DNA of 47,799 nt, from assembly GCA_903834925.1 (NCBI GenBank), contig CAILLA010000064.1:1-47799 (forward strand), written 5' to 3'. Positions 1-7,352 of the stretch are shown here, piece by piece. Position numbers and translations under genes: made by a program. Position 1 is the first letter of the stretch. Each line of letters opens with the position of its first letter. A model generated the notes under the pieces. It was given only the letters and a program-made list of their open reading frames with translations. It did not search any database and was not told the origin of the DNA. Source of the stretch: an uncultured Schlesneria sp. (GTDB lineage: Bacteria; Planctomycetota; Planctomycetia; Planctomycetales; Planctomycetaceae).

Positions 1-324
1 CGTAAGCATCGACCCTTCTATCGTATCTGCGTGATGGATTCACGAGTCCATCGTGAAGGAAAGGCGATCGAAGAGATTGGCTGGTACGACACGTCGGTTG
101 CCGATAAGTCAAAGCGAGTCAAAGTCGATCTTGCTCGAGTGGATTACTGGGTTTCGGTCGGCGCAAGCTTGTCTGACCGAGTCGCAACACTCGTCAAAAA
201 GGTCAAGACAAACAGCTTTACTACGGCTGCAGCACCCGCTCCGATGCAGTCTCCGAAGATCAAGGAAACTGCTCCTGCAGTACCAGAAGGCGAAGCGGCT
301 CCTGCGGAAGCAGCAGCGGAATAG
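1..324 (+). CDS. rpsP: 30S ribosomal protein S16, 5'-truncated by window edge
   Basis: Small-subunit ribosomal protein S16, which binds 16S rRNA early in 30S assembly. The frame is open from base 1, reading RKHRPFYRICVMDSR, the conserved N-terminal strand of S16; about the first ten residues lie outside the window. The core follows (EEIGWYD, then VDYWVSVGASLSDRV near residues 50-60). After residue 75 comes an Ala/Pro/Glu-rich tail of about 30 residues that is not part of the usual 80-90 aa protein and is probably disordered; such tails are common on S16 from high-GC and planctomycete genomes. It heads a trmD-rplS-yraN cluster on the same strand. The identification is secure, but the start cannot be given. 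Confidence 0.95.
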   Translation, partial: RKHRPFYRICVMDSRVHREGKAIEEIGWYDTSVADKSKRVKVDLARVDYWVSVGASLSDRVATLVKKVKTNSFTTAAAPAPMQSPKIKETAPAVPEGEAAPAEAAAE

Positions 325-430
325 TTTGGATCGGCCAACCCGTCTCCAACAGGATTGGTGATGTCGGGCTTGTGTCGGACTGTGGATGGTTTGATCGTGA
401 CTGGTTGAGTTCGTTTTTGTTGGCGTCACC

Positions 431-1111
431 ATGCGATTTGATGTTCTGACGCTGTTTCCTGAACTGTTTCACAGTTACCTGCAACAAAGCCTGCTGAAAC
501 TCGCCATCGAGAAGAAGCTGGTGGATGTCCGGTTGTGGAATATTCGGGATTGGTCCACGGACAAGCATAAGTCTGTGGATGACACACCGTATGGCGGTGG
601 GCCGGGCATGTTAATGGCCTGTCCCCCGGTTTATGGGTGTGTGGAAGCGGCTCAAGCAGACGGAACTGAGCCTGGCCGTTTGATCATGTTGACGCCGCAA
701 GGTCGAAAGCTGGATCAGTCACTGGTGAGGGAATTATCCACCTTCGATCGATTGTTATTACTGTGCGGACGTTACGAGGGGTTTGACGAACGGATCAACC
801 TGGGTTTAGAGCCCCTGGAAGTTTCGACTGGCGACTTTATCTGTAACGGCGGCGAAGTTCCTGCAATGATGATTATCGATACAGTAATTCGGCTGGTGCC
901 TGGGGTTTTGGGAGACGAAACAAGCAGTAAGTACGATTCGTTTGGAGAAAGTGGCCTGCTGGAATACCCGCAGTACACTCGACCTCGCGAGTTTCGAGGG
1001 ATGACGGTTCCTGATGTGTTACTCAGCGGAAATCACGCAGTGATCGCGGAGTGGCGGCATCAACAAAGTATTGAACGGACTCGACGCAAACGCGGCGATC
1101 TGATGAAGTGA
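431..1111 (+). CDS. trmD: tRNA (guanine-37-N1)-methyltransferase
   Basis: Uses S-adenosylmethionine to methylate N1 of G37 beside the anticodon, preventing +1 frameshifts. The 226-aa protein begins MRFDVLTLFPELF, the canonical TrmD start. It carries DDTPYGGGPGM (residues about 50-60), LLCGRYEGFDERI (about 111-123) and the trefoil-knot SAM loop region with GDFICNGGEVPAM (about 134-146). The tail has the family motif LSGNHAVIAEWR. The length is normal. No strong Shine-Dalgarno is visible, but the N-terminus fixes the start. It follows rpsP by 106 bp; rimM, which often sits between these two genes, is absent. It precedes the rplS leader. Confidence 0.97.
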   Translation: MRFDVLTLFPELFHSYLQQSLLKLAIEKKLVDVRLWNIRDWSTDKHKSVDDTPYGGGPGMLMACPPVYGCVEAAQADGTEPGRLIMLTPQGRKLDQSLVRELSTFDRLLLLCGRYEGFDERINLGLEPLEVSTGDFICNGGEVPAMMIIDTVIRLVPGVLGDETSSKYDSFGESGLLEYPQYTRPREFRGMTVPDVLLSGNHAVIAEWRHQQSIERTRRKRGDLMK

Positions 1112-1137
1112 AATATTCAAGAAGTTGAAAAGTCAGT

Positions 1138-1205
1138 GTGGGTCAGACCCACCCGCTTCGAGGGCAACCTCGGGCGAACGTGAGTCAACGGCGAGACCGC
1201 TCGCC
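1138..1205 (+). promoter_or_regulatory. Candidate structured rplS leader: three tandem hairpins
   Basis: Between trmD and rplS the RNA can form three short hairpins in a row. The first is 1138-1152 (GTGGGTC, 1-nt centre, GACCCAC; in RNA the loop would open to at least 3 nt). The second is 1159-1172 (CGAGG, GCAA, CCTCG), which has a GNRA tetraloop. The third is 1190-1205 (GGCGAG, ACCG, CTCGCC). All three are perfect stems within 68 nt, ending 20 nt before the ATG of rplS. Autogenous leaders of ribosomal protein operons often look like this, but no published L19 leader was matched; a REP-like repeat or processing site is the alternative. Confidence 0.5.
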
Positions 1206-1225
1206 TCAGAGAATTGGAAATAACC

Positions 1226-1645
1226 ATGATTAAGCCACTCATTAAGCAAGTCGAAGATCAATATCTCCGCAAAGAACCGCTGGTATTCGAAATTGGTGAC
1301 ACCGTCGATGTCCACCAGCGAATCCTCGAAGGTGATAAAGAGCGTATTCAGATTTTCAACGGAGTTGTCATCGCCCGACGTGGTGGTGGTACCCGCGAAA
1401 AGTTCACCGTCCGACGCATCGTGTCGGGTGAAGGTGTTGAACGAACCTTCCCATTCCATTCACCAAAGATCGCGAAGATCGAAGTGAAGCGACACGGTAA
1501 GGTCCGTCGCGCCAAGCTGTTCTATCTACGTGACCGAATTGGTAAGGCCACCAAGCTGGTCGAGCGAGTTGACAAGGCCGAGAAGGAAGCCGCTCGCGCC
1601 GCCAAGAGCCAGGCCAAGGCCAAGGCAAAAGAAGCGACGAGCTGA
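1226..1645 (+). CDS. rplS: 50S ribosomal protein L19
   Basis: Large-subunit protein at the 30S-50S interface. The 139-aa product carries the L19 signatures: [13 protein letters not shown] (residues about 21-33), [16 protein letters not shown] (about 41-56), [17 protein letters not shown] (about 60-76), then [20 protein letters not shown] (about 85-104). The ATG at 1226 was preferred to an upstream in-frame TTG at 1214 because L19 proteins start MIKPLI-like and the TTG has no ribosome-binding site. A Lys/Ala/Glu-rich extension of about 25 residues follows the conserved RIGKA and is probably unstructured. It stands in the usual position after trmD. Confidence 0.97.
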   Translation: MIKPLIKQVEDQYLRKEPLVFEIGDTVDVHQRILEGDKERIQIFNGVVIARRGGGTREKFTVRRIVSGEGVERTFPFHSPKIAKIEVKRHGKVRRAKLFYLRDRIGKATKLVERVDKAEKEAARAAKSQAKAKAKEATS

Positions 1646-1672
1646 TTGGTTTGGTCGATGGAAATCTGCCCC

Positions 1673-1817
1673 AACCCCACCTCCCCTGTGGAGGTGGTTA
1701 ACGGGCCTTTGCACCAGGACGACGAACGACCGTCACGGAGACGATGCAACGCCCAATACAAAGTGCAAAACCCTAGGGCAAAGGCCCGATGACCACCCCC
1801 GCAGGGGAGGTGGGGTT
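1673..1817. repeat. REP-pair (BIME-like) inverted repeat, family 1
   Basis: Two 40-bp arms in opposite orientation, 1673-1712 and 1778-1817, match in all but about five positions over a 65-bp spacer. The outermost 14 bases pair perfectly (CCCCACCTCCCCTG with CAGGGGAGGTGGGG). Each arm also folds on its own, for example CCACCTCC with GGAGGTGG at the left, and ends in the core AAGGCCCG. A T-rich tract (TTTTGTTTTC) follows the right arm, so it may stop transcription between rplS and yraN. A third, single arm occurs at 20297-20336, which shows this is a dispersed element rather than a local terminator only. Confidence 0.8.
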
Positions 1818-1852
1818 TTGTTTTCTTGTCGACTTAACAAGGCGGCATCACG

Positions 1853-2278
1853 ATGTTTGGCTGGTTCACGAGATTTCTGAAGTCCACCCGAGGCGCTCGC
1901 CAGCAATTCGGAAACAAGGGCGAAGCCGAAGCTGCCCGGTTTCTGGAAGGACTCGGTTACAAGATCCTTCATTGGCAGTTACGAGGTCGATACGGGGAAC
2001 TGGACCTCGTCGCGTTGGACGGTGATATAATTGTCTTCATCGAAGTGAAAACGCGAGCCTCAACTGCGGCCGGTCACCCGACGGAATCGATCACCTTGGC
2101 CAAGCAAGGTAAGATCACACGATCGGCACTGGCCTTTCTCAAGAAAAATCGCTGGCTGAACCGCAAAGCTCGATTCGATGTCGTTTCGATTATCTGGCCC
2201 AAAGGAGGGGAGCCACCGCTGATCCAGCATTACATCAATGCATTCGAACCGGCTGGGTTTGGGCAGATGTATTCGTGA
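1853..2278 (+). CDS. yraN: YraN/UPF0102 family endonuclease-fold protein
   Basis: A small restriction-endonuclease-fold (PD-(D/E)xK-like) protein of unsettled cellular role, probably nucleic acid processing. The 141-aa product has the family motifs in order: FGNKGEAEAARFLEGLGY (residues about 20-37), GELDLVALDGDIIVFIEVKTR (about 48-68; E-x-D then EVKTR, the putative metal site) and ARFDVVSI (about 105-112). The start ATG at 1853 has AAGGCGG about 8 nt upstream. It lies downstream of rplS as in many bacteria, but the rnhB gene often found between them is missing. The family assignment is strong; the biochemical role is not established. Confidence 0.9.
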   Translation: MFGWFTRFLKSTRGARQQFGNKGEAEAARFLEGLGYKILHWQLRGRYGELDLVALDGDIIVFIEVKTRASTAAGHPTESITLAKQGKITRSALAFLKKNRWLNRKARFDVVSIIWPKGGEPPLIQHYINAFEPAGFGQMYS

Positions 2279-2316
2279 TCCGGAGTCATAGTTCAATTGG
2301 GAGGTCACGGTCCAAT

Positions 2317-2574
2317 CTTGCTTTCCACTATGGCTCGCCCAAGTGGAAGCGAATTTGGAAACCAGACGACGAAGCACTCCCCAACGCCAGGCTTGCTTTC
2401 CACTATGGCTTGCCCAAGTGGGAGCAAATTTGGAAACCACCGTTCGTAGACCCACCTCCAAATTCGCTCCCACTTGGGCGAGCCATAGTGGAAAGCAAGA
2501 ATACAAATGAAGGGAGGGGCGTTGTCTGGTTTCCAAATACGCTTCCACCTGGGCGAGCCAAGGTGGAAAGCTTG
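2317..2574. repeat. Cluster of four REP-like units, family 2, two direct and two inverted
   Basis: Four copies of a unit of about 44-48 bp: 2317-2364 and 2392-2439 in one orientation, 2457-2499 and 2527-2574 in the other. Each unit holds a hairpin (TTCCACT, 12-nt loop, AGTGGAA) followed by an AATTTGGAAACCA-type end. Differences between copies are point changes, such as GCTCGCCC versus GCTTGCCC. The two halves of the cluster face each other, so the whole array could fold into a large cruciform. Open frames through it on both strands are repeat translations and are not reported as genes. Confidence 0.85.
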
Positions 2575-2683
2575 TGAACCATACCATAGCGCGAATCTCG
2601 ACATTTTCAACTATCGCCCGATACCCCCCCCTGCTCAATTGATTGAAGATATTGGAACGAGTCTAACAAATTCAGTATGAGAA

Positions 2684-2767
2684 GAGTGCGATCCCTCCGG
2701 GATCAACGAGCGTCGTCAATCTCACCACCGGTGGCGTCGCTACGCTCAGCCACCAGCTAATCGCTGA
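2684..2767 (+). repeat. Dispersed palindromic repeat, family 3, copy 1
   Basis: An 84-bp element starting GAGTGCGATCC and ending CAGCTAATCGCTGAT. It contains two hairpins: ATCCC-TCC-GGGAT and GGTGGC...GCCACC around GTCGCTACGCTCA. The same element occurs inverted at 42768-42850 (about 80 percent identical by eye) and as a more diverged copy at 42901-42995. All copies are intergenic. Nothing coding was seen between 2575 and 2840. Confidence 0.8.
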
Positions 2768-2840
2768 TGTCCTTCCAGGACGGCCAACAAAAGGAAAATG
2801 CCAGCTTTTCATGCGACAAACTCGTTCACGGCATTGCCGT

Positions 2841-5138
2841 TTACGGCTTGGGTTTCAATTCGGCGATCACCATCGAATGCACGTCGAGACGCGGTACCGT
2901 CACGGTCGTGCCCTCGGGTGTATTACGTGCTTCGAGAGGTATCCCCTCTGGTTCGAGATGTACTCGACTCAGAACATACTGTGGTCCGAACATGACTTGA
3001 ATGTCGTGGATTGGGACGACTTCCTCTCGTAGCGGAACGTCATCATTCGGGAACGCATGAGCCGCCGTGGTATTCAAGTCACTATAGAGATGTACGATCA
3101 GCCGATCGTCTCCATTGATTTGTTGTCTCATGATTGTGGAATGGACGCACATTGGGGCTTTGACTTTAAGGGGTTCAGGAGCTGAGGCGGCCCAACGAGT
3201 GGCGTGGACGAGTGCCAGCCTTTGATAGGGATACGCATAAAGGTAGTAGGCCGCATCCAGTCCGCCTGCAAAGTAGACGACGCGTCCCTTGCCATGCGTG
3301 CGTGAGATAATGCCGGGGAGCATTGGCGAGTTTCCTCCCGATTTTTCAGTCAACGATCCGACGACGTTTGCCATTGGATCATTAACTGCCACCTTGACTG
3401 CGGGGCCTTTGAACGTGACGGGATCTCCACCGATATAGGTTTTCATTTTGCCTTGATTCAAGAACGAATCGACATCCTGGCGAAAGTCAAAAACGCTTTT
3501 TCGCTTCTCCCAGTAATCAGGTCCGATTGACTTGGCGAAGTTCACGTCCAGCTCCTGTCCGGGAGTTATCGGGTTCTGATCTGTCAGACCGCGATAGTCG
3601 ACGCCCATGACTTTCGCTAATGAAAAATTGTCGCGTGGATCTCCGTATTCGTTGAAGAGTGACGTATCCAAACTCGCAACTAGCCCCCCGCCCTTTCGGA
3701 CGAATTCGTCGATGGCAGCGGTTTGGGCATCGTCGAGACAGGCCGCATTCGGAAGGATCAGAACTCGATAACGCGCCAGATCGGTCGGGTTGAGGTTCCA
3801 GTCGTTGATGACGGTCAGTGGCAAGTGTTCTTCCTGGGCCGCTCGGAATGTTCCCAGCACATTGGCCATATATCGCTCTTCGACCCGACCCGCTGATCGA
3901 CCGTAGAAATTGCGAGTGTTGTCGGACATCAACATCGCAGCCCACTGTTCAGGCTGCTTGTGTGTCAGCCAGGGTTTGCGGCGTTGGACTTCGTCCATGC
4001 AGGCATAAAGTTCCTGTTGCAGATACTTCGGTTGAATCACGGCGATACTCGGGCTGGCACCATAGGTCAGCGCCAGCATCATGCGTCGTTCGATTTCGTG
4101 TGCGGGAAACGAGTCTTTGCCGTAGGGGTTGCCGTGGCTGAGGATGTACGGCTCACTGAATGCCACTCGATGGTTGGTCGTGGCCCAGATATAGGCGTTG
4201 GCGAAAGCAGGAACAATTGTCGTTCCCCGGTTGGATTCATCGAGCCAGAACTCTTGATCCGGAGCGTCGAGCAGCAGATTCATTCGCGTTGGCATATTGC
4301 GGGGAATCGACAGAAAATGTCCCCAACGCCCGGCGTTCGTTGTCCACGTAACCAGAGCGATTGTCGGTTTGATGGATTTGAGTCGGGTTTGCATCCGCCG
4401 AACGACGTCTTCCATTCGCCTGTCAGCCCAATGCTGATAGCGGCGAAAGGCTGGGTCATTCAGATCGGGATTGGGGATTTCTGATTGGGTCTCGTTCCGA
4501 TAGTTCGATCGACAATGCTGGCAGTAGCAGACCCCTCCGTAATGCAAACCATCAAAACTGAAGGCATCAACATCCGGAAATTTCGTGACAATTTCTGCCA
4601 GGACGTCGATAAAGAAGTCTCCATAAGGGCCGAGCAGGCAGAGCATCCCGCCATGTGGGAATTTTTGCAGATCGATCTGTGGGATCGTGGTGGTGTTGGT
4701 ATCGATTCGCCGCCACTCGGGATGCGTCTCATAGACCTCCCCTTGCAGGCAAGGTGGATAGACCCCAAGGATGCGAACCCCGAGGCGTTTGTATTCCTCA
4801 ATGTCCTTTGTCAACCGTTCAGGTGGCACATGGGGACTTCTGCGTTTGAGCAGTTTGCTGTCGTAGTAGGCATAAAACGGGTCAACGAATCCCATTTCGC
4901 TGATCGTGACGCCGTGCTTTGCGGCTTCTGTTCTGGCGGCTGAGTCCATCACTGACAACGTGTAGCCGCAGCCAACCGTGTCCTGAACCCAATCAGGAAT
5001 CGCGATCTGTCGAAACGGTTCCTTATCGAACGGTTGCGAGGCAATCTGTTTGTCGAAGATTTTTCTTTGGCTCTCTTGAGCCGAACAGAAAGCCGAGGCA
5101 TTGATAAGTAACGCAACGATCAACCAGCGAGAAATCAT
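2841..5138 (-). CDS. Secreted glycoside-hydrolase-like protein (GHL6 / beta-galactosidase trimerisation type)
   Basis: Probably an exported carbohydrate-active enzyme of 765 aa. The start chosen (MISRWLIVALLINASAFCSAQ) gives a clean signal peptide and has GGAG about 10 nt upstream; a longer frame adds 13 residues before it. A TIM-barrel-like half follows, with HGVTISEMGFVDPFYAYYDS, VDAFSFDGLHYGGVCYCQHC (residues about 205-225; Asp plus paired Cys as in hypothetical glycosyl hydrolase 6 proteins) and WLDESNRG. Residues about 435-560 (YRVLILPNAACLDDAQ, then VRKGGGLVASLDTS) resemble the glutamine-amidotransferase-like trimerisation domain of GH42 enzymes. A beta-rich tail ends the protein. Substrate and catalytic residues cannot be assigned. 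Confidence 0.75.
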   Translation of the reverse strand: MISRWLIVALLINASAFCSAQESQRKIFDKQIASQPFDKEPFRQIAIPDWVQDTVGCGYTLSVMDSAARTEAAKHGVTISEMGFVDPFYAYYDSKLLKRRSPHVPPERLTKDIEEYKRLGVRILGVYPPCLQGEVYETHPEWRRIDTNTTTIPQIDLQKFPHGGMLCLLGPYGDFFIDVLAEIVTKFPDVDAFSFDGLHYGGVCYCQHCRSNYRNETQSEIPNPDLNDPAFRRYQHWADRRMEDVVRRMQTRLKSIKPTIALVTWTTNAGRWGHFLSIPRNMPTRMNLLLDAPDQEFWLDESNRGTTIVPAFANAYIWATTNHRVAFSEPYILSHGNPYGKDSFPAHEIERRMMLALTYGASPSIAVIQPKYLQQELYACMDEVQRRKPWLTHKQPEQWAAMLMSDNTRNFYGRSAGRVEERYMANVLGTFRAAQEEHLPLTVINDWNLNPTDLARYRVLILPNAACLDDAQTAAIDEFVRKGGGLVASLDTSLFNEYGDPRDNFSLAKVMGVDYRGLTDQNPITPGQELDVNFAKSIGPDYWEKRKSVFDFRQDVDSFLNQGKMKTYIGGDPVTFKGPAVKVAVNDPMANVVGSLTEKSGGNSPMLPGIISRTHGKGRVVYFAGGLDAAYYLYAYPYQRLALVHATRWAASAPEPLKVKAPMCVHSTIMRQQINGDDRLIVHLYSDLNTTAAHAFPNDDVPLREEVVPIHDIQVMFGPQYVLSRVHLEPEGIPLEARNTPEGTTVTVPRLDVHSMVIAELKPKP

Positions 5139-5192
5139 GAGGGGTCTCCTTGTTGGCTGGGCTGCATGTAACGGCATCGTGTGACCTATCGG

Positions 5193-6998
5193 CTATGAAT
5201 CTTCGCCGAGTTCTTCCTGCAAATGACACCAGCGATCTTCTGCCGCCGCCAGTTCCTTGGTCAACGATTCGACTTCGTTATGCAGCCGCAATGACTCAGT
5301 GGCATCAGTTGTTTCCATCAGAAGGGCGCTGGACTTTCGCTTCTGATCGTCGAGGCGAGCGATGGTCTTTTCGATTGTCGAGATTTCTTTGCGAACTTCG
5401 CGTTCGTTTCGCCGGGCAGCTCGGACGACTTCCGCTGGTTTTACGACGTCTGTTGGTTTTGCAACGGATGGGGGAACTTTTGACCGACGGTTCGCCTCTT
5501 CCCGTTCGCCGTCGTCGATTTCCTTGTTCACATAATACAGATACGCCTCGTAATTTCCGGCGTAATTGGTGACGTGTCCGTCGCGAACTTCGATGATATT
5601 GGTCGCAACCTTCTTCATGAAATGCCGGTCGTGGCTGGTGAAAATCACGGTCCCCTTGTACGCCACTAACGATTCAGCGAGAGCTTCGACTGTATCGACA
5701 TCCAGGTGGTTACCCGGTTCGTCCAGCACCAGAATATTGTATTGGCTGAGCAACAATCCGGCGAGACAGAGCCGTGCGCGTTCACCCCCGGAAAGAACCG
5801 AGATCTTCTTCTGGACATGGTCATCTCGAAACAGCAAGGCACCTGCAACACTGAGGATCTCTTGCGATTTGGTCCCCTTGGCCGCACTCGACTCCAGGTA
5901 TTCAAGGACCGTTTGCTTTTCGGACAGGCTGGTATAGACGTGCTGTGCATAGACGCCGATGTTACAGCCGTAACCCCAACGAACCTCCCCTTCGAGCGGT
6001 TTCAAGGAATCAACGACCGTTCGCAGAAACGTCGTTTTACCCTGACCATTATCACCGACGATCGCTGCACGCTGGCCGTGCTCGATCTCGATATCGATCC
6101 CCTCTGCGATTTTCCGGTCGGGGTAGCCGATTGCCAGATTCAGTGCTCTTAATGCGGGGCCTTGTCGCGGTTCCACTTGCGGTGCTCGTATTCGAGCTGT
6201 GGGATCATCGCTGGCGACCTCAGCGACTTCCAACCGTTCGAGTTGCTTACTTTTCGAACGGGCTTGATTTGCAGTACTGGCGCGAGCTTTGTTCTTGGCG
6301 ATGAATTCTTCCAGATGCTTTCGTTTGGCGATCACAGCGGCATTCGATCGTTCCGTGTGTTCTCGCTGATCTCGCTGGTATTCCAGGAAAGCGTCGATCT
6401 TGCCAGGAAACATGGTCAGCTTGCCACGAGTCAAGTCGAGCGTGTGGGAGCAGGTTGCACCGAGAAATCCACGGTCATGGGAGACAATCAAACACGCCTC
6501 ACGATAGCCTCGGAGAAAGTGTTCCAGCAGAATCTGGGTTCGCAAGTCAAGGAAGTTCGTTGGTTCGTCGAGCAGAAGAAGATTAGGCTCGTGCAGTAAT
6601 AGGGCAGCCAACTTGACTCGTGTCTGCCAACCGCCAGACAATTTCGCGATCGGGCCGTCAAGATAGGCCCCTTTCAGCTCGAACTGCCCAGCGACTTCAC
6701 CGCACTTCCAGTCAGGTTGACCGCTGTCTCGCATCAAGAATTCCTGAGCCGTTTCGCCGGGAAGAAACGGGTCGTGTTGACGCAAGTAACCGATTTGCAA
6801 TTTTGGATGGCGCGTGACTTCACCGGTATCGAGTTCTTCTTCACCGAGAAGAATTCGAAGCAGCGTACTTTTCCCAGCTCCATTCCGGCCGACAAATCCG
6901 ACTTTAACGTCTTCCGAGAGGGTTGCCTCCGCATTATCCAGCAATACCTGGTTGCCATAACTCTTGGTGGCATTCTTAATCTGCATCAACACGGCCAT
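5193..6998 (-). CDS. ABC-F family ATPase (Uup/EttA-like)
   Basis: A soluble ABC-F protein of 601 aa; members of this family act on the ribosome to relieve stalled or mis-set translation. There are two nucleotide-binding domains. NBD1 has FVGRNGAGKSTLL (residues about 35-47), signature LSGGWQTRVKLA (about 140) and LLLLDEPTNFLD (about 163). NBD2 has IVGDNGQGKTTFL (about 330), LSGGERARLCLA (about 423) and ILVLDEPGNHLD (about 445). In NBD2 the family's usual DEPTNHLD reads DEPGNHLD. The C-terminal 80 residues are charged and likely coiled coil. The start at MAVLMQIKNATKSYG has AAGGA 11 nt upstream; the longer frame adds 24 residues that do not look like family sequence. It is divergent from the haloperoxidase gene. 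Confidence 0.92.
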   Translation of the reverse strand: MAVLMQIKNATKSYGNQVLLDNAEATLSEDVKVGFVGRNGAGKSTLLRILLGEEELDTGEVTRHPKLQIGYLRQHDPFLPGETAQEFLMRDSGQPDWKCGEVAGQFELKGAYLDGPIAKLSGGWQTRVKLAALLLHEPNLLLLDEPTNFLDLRTQILLEHFLRGYREACLIVSHDRGFLGATCSHTLDLTRGKLTMFPGKIDAFLEYQRDQREHTERSNAAVIAKRKHLEEFIAKNKARASTANQARSKSKQLERLEVAEVASDDPTARIRAPQVEPRQGPALRALNLAIGYPDRKIAEGIDIEIEHGQRAAIVGDNGQGKTTFLRTVVDSLKPLEGEVRWGYGCNIGVYAQHVYTSLSEKQTVLEYLESSAAKGTKSQEILSVAGALLFRDDHVQKKISVLSGGERARLCLAGLLLSQYNILVLDEPGNHLDVDTVEALAESLVAYKGTVIFTSHDRHFMKKVATNIIEVRDGHVTNYAGNYEAYLYYVNKEIDDGEREEANRRSKVPPSVAKPTDVVKPAEVVRAARRNEREVRKEISTIEKTIARLDDQKRKSSALLMETTDATESLRLHNEVESLTKELAAAEDRWCHLQEELGEDS

Positions 6999-7352
6999 CA
7001 GAAACGGGTCCTTGGAAGTACGTACAAACTCAATCACGAACGGGCGGAATCTTAGCGAAATTTCGACCAAGGCGAGAGCCTGCGACAGAATCCATTTGGA
7101 ACAACATCAGCCCAATCTTTTCGCATTGTGAGAATTAATCGGATTGGAAGGGGAGAATACGAAGGAAAGCGAGTGACGTTCAAAAAATCGATTTGTTTTT
7201 GCTCTTTTGCATGGCATAGATGAATCATCAAGTGTGCCCAGGAGTCTGAGCAAGGCCTTGCATTTGGTCCAATCAGATTTATTTGGTTTCGCGAGGACGT
7301 CTCGTCATTCACTGTCTAGACGATCGTCGATTATGTGACTGTGGGTTTCGCC
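6999..7352. other. 354-bp divergent intergenic region
   Basis: Separates the ABC-F gene (-) from the haloperoxidase gene (+) and so must hold both promoters. A T-rich stretch lies around 7175-7210. No convincing -35/-10 pair, hairpin or small gene could be singled out. Confidence 0.4.

Noticed and set aside
2317-2574. CRISPR array
   Set aside because: Only four units, in two orientations, with uneven spacers; the units themselves are hairpins, and no cas genes are near.
2275-2577. ORFs on both strands with repeated AFHYGSPKW / FPPWLAQVE peptides
   Set aside because: They are translations of the family-2 repeat units, in several frames and both strands, with no ribosome-binding site.
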